A stretch of DNA of 64,000 bases, taken from Yamagishiella unicocca (Eukaryota > Chlorophyta > Chlorophyceae > Chlamydomonadales > Volvocaceae). The stretch spans positions 186,001-250,000 of the forward strand of contig BDSL01000055.1 of assembly GCA_003116995.1 (NCBI GenBank), in the 5' to 3' direction. Below, one piece after another: positions 34,876-46,900 of this stretch (its first letter is position 1; every line of letters starts with the position of its first letter). The notes under the pieces were generated by a model that saw only the letters and a program-made list of their open reading frames with translations, did no database searches and was not told where the DNA came from. The translations under genes and the position numbers were made by a program.

Positions 34876-37800
34876 CCCGCCCGCTCGCCCGCCCGCCCCG
34901 CCCCGCCCCGCCCCCGCCCCCGCCCGACAGGATCAGCAACACCGGCAGCCGCCGCAACATCCCGCTGGACACCGTGCAGGTGAGTGCAACTGCCACTGCT
35001 ATTGCCACTGGCATCGGCATCGCCACTGCCACGTGACCACTGCCACTGCCACGTGCCATCCGGGAGGCGCACTGAGGGCCACAAACCCACAACGGGGCTG
35101 TTCAGCGGGGTTGGGGTGGCACTTTCGCAGTGTGCCGTACGCGCCCCGCCCCACCCCACCCCACCCCACTTTGCCTCGAGTCACCGATGCGCACTTCTAC
35201 GCTTCCCCACCCTACTGCACCCCCCGTACGCCTCGCCTCCTTCCTAAACTCCTAAACCCCTAAGCCCCTAAACCCCTAAAACTCCATGATCCTGTCGCAG
35301 GTGCAGTACTGGTTCGAGGGCCCCGACCAGTCTCTGGACCCGTGGGGCCGCCCCGCCGGCGACACGTCTTCGGGGGCGGGCGCCAACATGAGCGCCACGC
35401 CGCCCTTCGAGCTCTTCTGCTCCGATACCACCGCGCAGCTGCGTGAGTAACGCACGGAGGAACAGCCCATTGCGCAGTCCCCGCACAGCGAACGGCCCAG
35501 TCCCCGCACCACGAACTCCCCCGCCTTCGCGGATTCTCTTGTAAATCCCCCGCCTGCCACCGCTGCGTGCCCGCCTGCCACCGCTGCGTGCCTGCCTGCC
35601 ATCGCACGCGGTTCAGGGCCTCAGAGTTCCAGTTTTAGGGTTCGGAGGCGGCGTCCTCGCCGCAAATGACCTCGGGTATTCCCGCAGCTGACCGCCTCTT
35701 CCGCGTGGCACAGCTTCCCGCATCCGCAACGTGTTTCCCCGCGCCCCCCCCGACACTCAAGCCGCGTCTTCGGAAACTGTTCGCCAGTTAGTTTCTGCCC
35801 GCCGTTTCCTTTTCCGGGTCACCGGGTCTCCCCCCTTCTCCCCCCGGGTCCTTGTTGCGTCAACGGTTTTTATGCCACCCCCGGGCGCAAGACAATGCGT
35901 TCGAAGCCAATGCGCCAGCTGTTACACCTATGTCGCGCAACTGGTTTTCATGCCCCCCCCCCCGCGGCGCGGGCACCCACTACATTTCCCCAGTCGCGTT
36001 CTCTTATTGCACCCCCCCTCCGCCCCGGGCGCAGGCGGAGGCTGCAACTCCCTGCTGTGGGCCTTCAGTCCCGGCTTCAGCTCCGTCAGGGGCGCCCGCT
36101 ACTTCCTGGCGCTAGGCTTCGCGCCCGGGTCGGGGTACCTGGCGCCGCAGCTGGGGGACGGAGCCGGCAGCAAGGGCAGCAGCGCAGGAGGCGCTAACGC
36201 CAGCGGCGCTGGTGCCGCCGGCGGCGGCGGCGGTGGCGCTGGCTCGTACCTGCCGGACGGCTCTCCGCTGCTGTCGGCTGTGGAACTGATCATCTCGATC
36301 GAGCCGCTGCGCTTCGAGCGCCTGGACGCCCGGCAGGACTACAGGTGGGGTTCGAGGGAGACCCGTGGATGCCCGAAAAACCATTTAGAACAGATGTTTT
36401 GAGATGCATGCTGGAGAACTGGGTTGGGGATACTAAAGCCGACGGTCATAAGGTGGGGTGGGGTGGGTGGAGTGAGAGGTGTGGAGTGCGTGCAGGTCGT
36501 TTGGCTGTCAATTCGCTGCGGCGGTACAGGGGCACCGGTTGTATGAGAGCCAAGGGGAAGTGGACATTGCATTGTTATCGGGTAGTGTTTGGTTGGCGGG
36601 CAACGAGGTAGGCGATGAGTCTGGGTCCCAGCACCGGTGGTTACATGGAAGGCAGCCACTTGGCGGTTGGCGGAGCGGCGCTAGGTGGTGTGGCTGCTTG
36701 GATATCGGCATGGCCGGCATCAGCCGCTGTGCCCCTGCTCCACCACCGCTGTGCCCCTGCTCCACCACCGCTGCGCCCCTGCTCCACCACCATCGGGGAA
36801 TATAACGCACGCCATCCTGTGTCATACTCGTTTACTGATGCCTATTCCCCCCTTGGTTCCCTTTCCCTCGCCTCCACCCTCTACTGCCCGCCAATACACA
36901 CACACAGCTTCCTGGACACCCCCATATTGCCCCGGGCGTACAAGACATCCCCCGCCCTGGGCACGCCCGGGGCGGCGGCCCCGGCGGCGGCCGAGCCGGC
37001 GGCGGTGGAGGAAGCTGCCACTGCGCCCGCCCCCCCCGTGCCGCCGCCTGCCGGCCGGGGGCCCAGCGGCATGTCCGCGGCCGCCTCTGCCGGGGCGGAT
37101 GCTGCGAGGCGGGTGGTGCTCAGGAAGAGGCTGCCCAACACCAGGTGGGACCTCGTGGGCGCTTGGCGGGGAAGGGGCTCCTGTGATGTTGGTGTGATGT
37201 GTCGTTGATGTGATGTTGATGTGATGTGATGATGTGATGTGATGTGATGTGCGGAGTGGAGCGGAGTGGGCTTGTCTTCGGAGCTGTGTCGTGGACTTGT
37301 GGACCGGGAGGGTGGGAGGGTGGCCAGTGGCGGGGGGTGGCGCCCACGAGCTGGAGGCTGGATCGCCAATCCCTGTGCTTCCTCCCTCACGGCCGATACG
37401 GCACCTTCTTTCCCCGCCCCCCTCGACACGCGATCTTACGCAACCCCCGCCTCCCACCTGCTGCTGCTGCCGCTGCTGCCGCTGCTGCCGCTGCTGCCCT
37501 CCCACCTGCTGCTGCTGCCGCTGCTGCCGCTGCTGCCCTCCCACCTGCTGCTGCCGCTGCTGCCTGCCGCAGGATTCCCGCCTACGTCCGCGGCATCATC
37601 GCGTGGGGCTCCCCGCCCGCAGCCGCCGACCAGCAGCGGCCGCGCCCCTCCCAGCTGGACATCAGCTCGGCGGTGGTGGACCTGCCCCCGGGGAGCTCCT
37701 GCCAGGAGAGCACGACAGATGGAGGCCTGGTGCGTGGGGCCAGGGTGTCTTGTGTAAGGAAAACCCATGTACGAAGGAAACACCGTTTGGGAGGGCTAGG

Positions 37801-40800
37801 GAAATCTGACTAGCGGACTAGCGGGGGGGTGCCGGCTAGGGGCGTCAGGGGATGGAAGGAGGAGGCGCCGGTTCGCAAGGTAGCGGGAGGGGGGTTGCAG
37901 GCACGTACACACACGCAGGAGCTCCTCCCCTGGACCGCCCCAGCCATCATAACCAGTCCCCCGCGAGAGCCCTGCTCGGCCCCCCCCGCTTAGCGGATTC
38001 CCGCCCCCGCCCCTTCCCTCCCTGGAGCTGCAGAGCTGCGGCGTGTCCATGGTGTACTGCTGCGCCACCGAGGGCACCATCGTGACTGCCGTACCGCCGG
38101 ACTGGCAGCGCACCTTCCAGGCCCTGCAGGACACCGCGCCCTCCACTGGGACACCCTGGCCGCCAATTTTCAACACCACCAGCAGCGGCGGCGGCGGCAG
38201 TAGCGGAGCCAACGGCACGAAGCCGGCGGACAGCGCCGGCGGCGGCGGTTCGACGCCCAACGGACCCGGCGCCCCCAGCTCTGGCGGCGGCGGCGGCAGC
38301 AACGTCATCGCAAACGGCGGCGGCGGCAACGTGAGTTCCGGGAACAAGCCCGCCGGGACCACTGCCGACGCGCCGGCTGGCAGTGGTGGCGGCGGCGGCG
38401 GCAGCAGGGCGAAGACCGCCGCCGTCGCGGTGGGCGCTTCCGTGGGGTCCGTCTGCGCGCTGACCGCCGTCGGGCTCTTCTTCTGGTATCGCCACACGCA
38501 TCCTCGCGGCAGTAGCCGCGGCGGCGGCCGCGGCGGGGCCCCCAGCGGCCGCAGCGGCCGCGGCGGCAGCCGGGAAACTCGGTACGGCAGCCGTCCAGAC
38601 CGCCGCCTGAGTCGCTACGTGGGCTTCCTGCTGCCCGGCGTGAAGCGATCCGATTCCGCCGGCAGCAGCGTCAGCACCACCAGCGCCAGCAGCAGCCGGA
38701 GTGGCAGTAGCAGCAGACCGAGCGGGGAGGGCAACCGCAGCGGCAGCCGCGGAGTCAGCGGCGGGCCGGGGGTGATGCGGGACCTCCGGCGGCTGCAGCA
38801 ACAGCAGCAGTACCCGTTCAGTACGGCAATACACGTCACGGCATCCGAAGGTACGGCGCCGCTCCGAAACAAGCACAGCCGCCACCCACGCACATGGCCT
38901 TGGCCACGCACGCCAGCCTGCTCCGAAACCCTCTGCAAACACCTTACCCAACAACCTCCGAACCCCATTCGTAACGCCTCTCACAACCACACTCCCCCCG
39001 CCTGCTCCCATACACGTCGCCCCCCTCGCCGTCATGTTCACGTGTTCCCTACTCTCCCCTCTTCTTCCCATTCAGCGCCGACCCACCGGCTCTCCTCTCT
39101 TCCCCCGTCCCATCCTCTGCCATCCTCTCCCAGACAGGATATAAACCCCCCCCCCTCTTCCCCCTCTCCCTCCTGCCCCCGCTCTCCCCCCTCCCCCGCC
39201 CTCTCTTCCCGCTTCCCCCCCCTCTTCCCCCACTTCCCCCCTCCCAGCCAGCGAGCTCCGCTGCGTCCTGGACTCCGCATGGTGGCAGGACAACGCCCCG
39301 GCCAAGGGCGGCCCACTGGGTTTTGGGCTGCCGCCAAAGTACCCCACGGTGCCCGCAGAGGCCTTCATGGCGCACGTGACGGCACTGTCGCCGCCCACCA
39401 CCCAGGAGCTCAGGCGCAAGCTCACCACACGGGGAGGGCCCCTGGCCAGCGGGGGAGGGGCGGGAGGGGACGACGGAGGGGGAGGAGGAGGAGGAGGAGG
39501 AGGAGGAGGAGGAGGAGGGACTGGCAGCGACGGCGAGGGCGAGGGAGGTGGCGGCGGCGGGTGCATGCTGTCGAGATGGGGCCGCGACGGCGGTCTCGGC
39601 GGTCTCGGCGGCGTCGGCGGCGGCGGCGTGTGGGCTGCTACCCTGGCGGACATCCCCGGGCTGGACGACGACGAGGTCCGGCTGAGGATCCTGGTGTGAG
39701 TGCGGGTCGGAGGTTGCAGGTTGAGGGGTTGCGAGGAAAACCCGTGTCCGAGTAAAACACCGTTTGTGGCATGCGCCTGGAGGGGCTTGGGGTGGGGTCC
39801 TAGACCCCAGGGAGGGTTCGAGGCTGCAGCTGTCCGCAACCCGTAGCGTGGCTGCCGTGAGCGCCCCGTGTGAGGAGGCGGTTATGTTCGGTTATATTCG
39901 GTTATGTTCGTTTGGTTATGTTCGGTTATGTCCGGCTCCGTTCCCAGTCAAGAGCTTTTTGACTGGCAAGCGCCTGCGGTTTTGCCTTCCGCCCTCTTGC
40001 CCTTGCCGCCACCGACCCCCTCCCCGACCCCCTCCGCAGGCGCAAGGCCAAGACCTGGACGGGGCGTGTGGCCGAGACCTGGGAGCTGGTGCCCGACTAC
40101 CCGCCGCACCTGCTCATGCCGCCGCTGCAGCCGGAGCCCGCAGTGCTGCAGCAGCCCCAGCAGCAGCAGGGCGAGGTCCAGGAGCAGCCTCAGGAGCTGC
40201 AGCGGCCGCCGCCTGCGGGAGGAGCTGGCGCCGCCGCCGCTGCGGCCCCGCTGCCGCCCCCTGCTCCGCCTGCGGTGGCGTCATCGCAGCCCCTGCTGTC
40301 CCGGCTGCTCATGCGCCGGAAGACACTTGCCACCCACCTGCCCTCCCCGGCAGTGGCGGCAGCCGCCGCCGCTGCTGCCGCTTCCGCCGCCGCCAGCGGC
40401 GGCGGCGGCGGCGGCGAGTCAACCTCCCGCCAGCACCGCCACCATCACCACCACCGTCCCCAGCACGACCGGACCGGCTCCACCTCGTCACCACTCGCAA
40501 CCGGGACGGCAGCGGGCACCGAGCTGCAAGCAGCGCAGCAGCAGCAGCAGCAGCAAGGGGGGCCGGCTCCGTCGACGTCCACGCGTCCCATGGGTCTCAC
40601 CGCTATGGCCTCCCTTGCTCGCGGCGCGGGCGCCAGCGGTGCGGGCATCCCCGGCCTGCCTGTGTCCCTCTCCCTGGCGCCCATCGAGCTGGACGTGGAC
40701 TACGAGGCGGAGGTGGAGCCATACCTGGGGCGGCTTATCGGGGTGGGCGGCTTTGGCAGGGTGAGTGGGGGGGTGGTGTGAAACCGGTGACACGAAAAAC

Positions 40801-43800
40801 GACAAGATAGTGGGCGCATGGTCGGCGGGGGGCATGAAGACCCGGTGACACGACGTGGCAGGGTGAGCGGGGGGAGGGCAGGAAACCCGTGCAAACGTTG
40901 CAAGAGGAGAAGAGAAATTGGGAGTGAGGGGGGGTGGGGTGGGGAGGAGGGAGGGAGGGGAACAGCGGGCGGTGGGCGTTAAGAGGTTGCGGCGAGGGGA
41001 AGAAGGCCTCCCTCCTTGCCAAGCACTACGGTACCACCACCATCACCGCCGCCGCCACTACCACCGCCGCCGCCACCACCATTCATCACCACCACCGCCA
41101 CTACCACCGCCGCCACCACCACAACCATCGGCCCCCCCCCCTTCTCTGCCTCGCTGACCCCGCCCCCCCTCCCGGCTGCAGGTGTACGAGGCCACCTGGC
41201 GGGGCCGCCGTGTGGCAGTCAAGACGGTCACCATCGACAACGACGCGCAGCGGCAGGCGCTGGCCAAGGAGGCGCAGCTGTGCGCCAGGTTCAGGTGGGT
41301 GGATGTGTGTGTGGGGGGGGAAGGCGGTTCGGATGGCGGAGGGGGGGGGAATTCCGGGCGGTGTGTTTGCTTTCAGGAAGAGCAAGCTTTGCAAGCCGCC
41401 CGCGCACCTCCTAACCCACACCCTAACCCACACCCCAACCCCCTTCTGTCCAACTTGGCACCCCCCAGGAACTGCGACCGTGTCGTACAGCTGCTGGCGG
41501 CCTCCCTGGGGCTGCCCCCGGGCAGCTCCCCTGGAGCCAACAGCTCCGGCGGCGGAGCCTCCTTCGGGAGGCCGCCGCGAGCCGGAGCCGCCAACAGCAG
41601 CGGCGGGGGCGCGGCTCCCGGCCCCCCCTCGCCCTCTGCACCGCCGGCGACGCCGCCGCCGCCACCTGGGCCCCCGCACCGGCCCGCCGAAGGCGCTGAC
41701 GCGCTGGCCACTGTCGCGTCCAGCGGCGGCGGCGGCGGCAGCTCTGGGACCGGCGGTAGTGACACGTTTGCGGCTTCCGCTACGGCCGCCCCTGGAGTGC
41801 CCGCGCACCACCACAGCCGGCCGCTCCACAAGCACCACCACCACGCGCACGGGGGCGCGCAGCAGCAGCAGCAGCAGCACGCCGCGCTGATCATGGAGCT
41901 GTGCGAGGGGGGCAACCTGGGGGGGCGCATACACCACCCGCACATGCGGCGGCTGGAGTACCTGGAGGTGCTGCAGGTGGGTGCGGCAGGGGGACCAGCG
42001 TACACCCAAGTGGAGGGTGGTGGAACAGCATCCCCCTCCCCACGTCGATGATGGTGGTGCTGGCCTCCTTTGTTGTAGGACCCCAGCGTGCTTGTCTGTC
42101 GACCAGTCGGCCTGCTGCTGCAACCCAGCAAGCCCGCAGTGCGCCTCCCAACTCCCTTCCTCCCCTGTGCGCTCGCTGACAGCCCTTCCCTCTCCCCAGA
42201 CACACGCTTCCCCTCTCCATACACACGTTTCCCCCTTCCAATACACACGCTTTCCGCGTTCCTCCTCCCCTCTCCCCCCCGGCCCCCGCAGCTATCTCGT
42301 GATGTGGCGGAGGGGCTGGCCCACCTGCACCGATACGGGGTGCTGCACAGGGGTGAGCAGTAGGGGGGAGGGGGGCGTGGGGGCGGAGGCTGGGGGCTGG
42401 GCTGAAGTCGGGTGCAGAGAACTGGTTGGGTTCGGGTGCAGAGAACTGGTTGGGGTCGGGTGGGGTGGCGGGGAGGGCGACGTGGCGGGATGGGTGTGTG
42501 ACTTCACCCCGAAGCCTCGGCTCACCCTCTCCCCCCAACTGCCCTTCCCCCCTTGGCGGCCGCCGCCTCCGCACTCGGCTCCCCCCCGCTCCCCCCCCCA
42601 GACCTCAAGCCGGGTAATGTGTTGCTGGATGTCAAGGGCAGGGCCAAGATCGCGGACTTCGGCATATCGCGACTGAGGGTGAGGCAGGGAGGGGGAAGGG
42701 GCGGAACGTGAGGGGCTCAGGGCTCATGGCGGCGGCTTAAGGCGGTGGACGGACGAGTCGAGCCCCCTCTTTAATTTCGTTTCTTTATTGTTTTAGGGTT
42801 TCGTTGTGGCCGGCGCACCGCTCCTCCCTGGACCCCGCCTCATTATCGGCCCCGACCCCCCCCCCCGCTCGGCGCCCCCCTGGCTGCAGGACCCGTACCG
42901 CTCCTGTGTCAACGTCACCCAGCAGGGCGGCACGGTGTGTGGGGAGGGGGGAGAGGAAATCCGGGGGGCGGAACTGGAGAGGGCGGGTGGGAGGGCTCGG
43001 CGGAATTAGCTGAGGGGGGCGGGGGAGGGGTCCGTGAAGGTCGCGGGCTCCGAAACCCCGGTGGCGCTGTACTTGCGCCCCTGTGCTTGGCACTGTTGCT
43101 CGGGCGCCCTGCTGGAAGGCCGTGTCGGTGCTGGCCGCACAAGGTCGTACGGGGCTGCATTCCAACCGCTACTCCTAACCGTTTCTCGCCCTTCTCCCCT
43201 CCCCCCCGCATTTCCTCTCCCCCCCTCCTGCACCTCTCCCCCCCAGCCCAACTACATGGCACCGGTGAGTGAGGGCCGCTGTGGGGTCGTGGGAGTGAGC
43301 TGGGTTGGCGCGCGGGGGGCCGCGAGGGTGTCCGGGGGCTGACCTGCCGAAAGCCACCCATATCTTCCTCACAAACCCCTCTTCCACCTGAACCCCCGCA
43401 TTCAGCCCTGCTCATCTGCCTCGTTCGCCTCCCCCCCTTTAGGAGCTGTTCAACGGTACCCGAGTGGACGAGCGGGCAGACCTGTACAGCCTGGGTGAGT
43501 CCAGGGAGGGATGAGGGGAGGTTTGCGGGCGAGCGGGGCCAATGCACTGTTATGGGGGGACGAGCACACGGTAGCGAGACCTCAGGGGCAGACGAGGCCC
43601 AATGCATTACAGAGCTTGAGCCCGGCCGGCCCTCTCCTTCGCCCTCATCCCTCTCCCCCGTCCCGATAGCTCCCCGATATTCAACCCAAGTTCTCCGGCA
43701 TGGGTCCACCCAAACGCCTGCCGGAAAACTACCCACCGGCTGGTTTCTGCCCTCTGTTTCCTACGTCGTGCAACCGAGTCTTCTCGCGACTCCCCCCGCG

Positions 43801-43900
43801 CCCACCCCCCCAGGTTGTATCATGTACGAGGCCCTCACCCGCCGAGTACCCTTCGAGAACCTCATGAGGGCGGGCGGCGGCCCCGGCGGCGGTGGCGCTG

Positions 43901-43931
<31 letters not shown>

Positions 43932-46900
43932 CCAGCCCCTCCCCATGGGCGGCCTGTTCGCCATCATCCTGGCGGTGGCCATCCAGGGCCGCCGCCCCGT
44001 GCTGCCCGAGTGGGTGCCCGGGGGGCTGGCGGACCTCATCGCGGCCTGCTGGGCGGAGGACCCCAGGACCAGGCCCACGGCGGCGCAGGTGCGGCGGCGG
44101 AGGGGCCAGGCAGCCGGGTGCAGTGGGGTGGGGTGCGGTGGGGTGCGGTGGGGTGGGGTGGGGTGGGGTGCGGGCGCATGTGGCTGTGTGCTGCCGGCGC
44201 CGACAGGTCGCCGTGTCACTGTCGCGGTATTGCGCCCGGGCGAAACACACACTTCCCCCTCCGCGTTGGTTTGTTGGGTAGGGTATGTCTGAAGTCCGCA
44301 ACCGAGCGCCGGGCCCATTCCCCCCGCCCCCCGTTTCCCCTCCCCCTCCCCCTCTCCTCCCAGTTCTCCAGCATGCATCTTAAAACGTCTGTTCTAAACG
44401 GTTTTTCTCGCATCCACGGGTCTTCCTCGAAATCCCCTCCCCCCGGGCCAGGTGTTTGCCCGGCTGGACGCGCTCATTGCGGAGGAGCTGTGCCGGCGGG
44501 CTGCCCGGGCTGCTGCGCGGGCGGGCGGGCGGCTCCGCGCCAGCCGCCCCTACGCGGGCAGCAGCGCCGCGCTGGTGCCGCTGGCGTCGGGGGGCACGTC
44601 GACGTCGGGTGAGGAGGCGGCGCATCCGGAGCGTAGGGAGCGCTAGCGGGGGTGGTGGTGGTGGTGGTGGTGGTGGCTTCAAGGAAGACCCGTGTATGCC
44701 AGAAAAAACCGTTTAGAACCGACGTTTTCTGTGGTAGTGGTGGCGGGGTGGGGTGGGGCGGGGTTTGTGCGCTCGAGCCCAGACGCCAACCGGCTGGCCT
44801 GCTCTGCCCCACTCCGTGGGCAGCGCCGGGCGGTTCACCGGGGGTCCCCCAGCCCTGCGATCGGTGGGACGATGCGAGGTGGCAGTGGGGCTCCCCTCCC
44901 CCCCGCAGCCTCTGCACCCCCGCGCCCCCAACCCCGCACCCCGCCACCATGGCCGCGCTGCGCCGCTGCTCACGAAGTCATGACTGCCGTACCGGCCCGC
45001 TCGTCACGTTGTACGACTGCAGGTATGAGCCGCCAAGGGTCCGCTGCCGTGGCCGCAGGCGCTATAGCGTTGCCATCACCTCCCCCGTCCCCCCCCATGC
45101 CACTAGTCCCGCTGGGGCCGGCACCGCTGCCGCCGCTGCTGCCGTCCCCTCGCCAGAACCGACTCGCGCTCGGTGCGCCGCCACTGCCGCTCCCGCCGCC
45201 GCCGCCAGCGGCAGCAGGTGACCTCACTCGCTTGTCGCCGTCTGCGTCTGCAGTGGCGGCGGCGGTGGCGGCGGCGGCGGCGGCCGCGCGGCAGCCGCTT
45301 ACTGGTTCGCCGACAGAGGAACGGCAGCTGCCGCCGGCGTCGCCGCCGCCGCGGCCGCAACTAACACCGCCGCCGCTGCTGTCCCAGCTGCAGCTGCAGC
45401 TGCCGGCGCCGCCTCCATATCCGCCACCTCTGCACCCACTGCCGCAGCCACCAGGGTCGCCCGCTCTCCCTCCACCGGTGTCCCCGCCACCAGGCCAGGA
45501 GCAGCACCCACCGAAGCCGCCAAGCATACCGCCGCCTCACCCTACGAGGCAGCAGCCTCAGCGCCAGACGCCCTCCCCGCAGCCGCCGTCTCCCGCCCCC
45601 TCTTCCCAGGCCGGGACCCCGACCCCCTCCGCCACACCTCTGCCCTGCAAAGGGCTCTCCCTGGCGCAGATGGCTTCGGCGGTGTTTGGCGCCGCGGGGG
45701 CGACGGCGGGGTGGTTCGCGGGCGGGGGCGGGGTTGCCTCCGAGGCCGCCGGGCGCAGCAACTCCGGCGGGCGGCCCTGCTCGTCTTCGACCACATCGTC
45801 AGCGTCGGCCTCGGCGTCAGGGTGTCCAAAGCAGCGAGACGTGCAGCCCCCGCAGCAGCAGCAACAAGAGCCGCCACTGCAGCAGCAACTGCAACAGCCG
45901 CAGCAACAGCCGCCACTGCCGCCACTGCCGCCGCCGCAGCAGCAGCAGCAGGTGGCGGCGTCACGCACCACCACCGCGCACAGCGGCGTGGGCGGACTGA
46001 CGGAGGAGGAGGAGTCCGTCGGGGCGGGCAGCGCCGGCGAGCAAGGTGCGCCGGAGGCGGCAGCGGGGGCGGCGGCGGCAGGGGCTGGGGGGAGGGAGGC
46101 GTGGTGCTGCGGAGGACGGGTGGCGGTTGGCGGGGCCGACTTGGTGGGGGGCCCCGAGCGCTTCTTCTCCGCCAAGAGTCGGCAGGAGGGTACGGCACCT
46201 GATACCCCGGAGTACACGACGCCGGAGTCCGCAGACGAGGGGGGAGGCAGCGACCGAGGCAGCGACCGAGGCAGCGGCCGAGGCAACAGCGGCGGCGCCT
46301 CCTGGGCGGCGGAGGGGGGTAGCGGGAGCTCGCAGCCGCCGGTGTGGAGGCAGGGGCGGAGCGCGTCTCGTCGAGTCAGCGGCAGTAGCCGGGGCAGTTG
46401 CTGGCGGCAGCAGCAGCAGCAGGAGGGTGAGGAGGAGGAGGGTGGTAGCGAGCCCGCGACAGCCTTCACGGCCACCAGCACCTCCGCCGGTGCCTCCGGG
46501 GGCGAGGGACTGCCCTGGGCGCCAGGAAGGAGCGGCACGGACCCGGGTGGCAGCGGGGCCGGGGCCGGGGCGGGCGGGGGTCCGGCAGGGCGGGGGGTAG
46601 CGCCCGCCGGGGCTGTGGATCAACCCCCACACGTTGAGAGTGACGTACCCAACCGCCGCAACCACTTCCAACTGCCGCCCTCCCGCGACACAGCCGGCCT
46701 GGAGCCGGAGGGTGGAGGAGCCTCTGCCTCCTGGGTGGGAGCAGGAGGCGGCGGCGGCGGCGGCTTCTTGGCAGGCCTAGGTGGGTGCGAGCCTCCCCGC
46801 CGAGGCCGCTCGGCGCCGTCGCCGTCGGCCGCTGCACAGGTTGGCAGCAGTGGCGGTGGCCGTGACGGAGGCGGCGGCGAGAGCTGCGCTGCAGCTGGCC

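Larger units (their letters stand above)
34560..36930 (+). other. CBM3-like module of the receptor kinase
   Basis: Exons 6 to 10. Landmarks in order: MYLKISNTGSRRNIPL, DTVQVQYWFEGP, FELFCSDTTAQL, ARYFLALGFAPGSGYLAP, SAVELIISIEPLRF, ARQDYSFLD. Family 3 carbohydrate-binding modules carry the same series: N-T-G-S, P/D-L, V-x-Y-W/Y-F/Y, W-C-D, YLEIGF, G-x-L-x-P, and a closing DYSY/F. Conserved planar-strip aromatics cannot be placed without a structure model. A Gly/Ala-rich insert lies before the last strands. Confidence 0.65.
40715..44480 (+). other. Protein kinase domain (TKL-like) of the receptor
   Basis: Glycine loop IGVGGFGRVYEA (split by intron 14), Lys in RRVAVK (about residue 1769), HRDLKPGNVLLD (D about 1983, split by intron 17), ADFGISRLR (D about 2001), the PNYMAPE activation-loop end, DLYSLGCIMYE, and WAEDPRTRPTAAQV in helix H/I. 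All are intact, so activity is expected. A Ser/Gly/Pro/His-rich insert of about 120 residues sits in the N-lobe between QLLAASLGLPPG and HAALIMELCEGG. The activation loop is split by a micro-exon of 18 bp (PNYMAP, 43247-43264), and a Gly-rich insert follows RVPFENLM. Confidence 0.9.

Noticed and set aside
44609..44646. Kinase ending at the stop near 44646
   Set aside because: A GTGAGG donor and a phase-matched acceptor at 45022 lead into a long open exon. Kept only as a possible short isoform.
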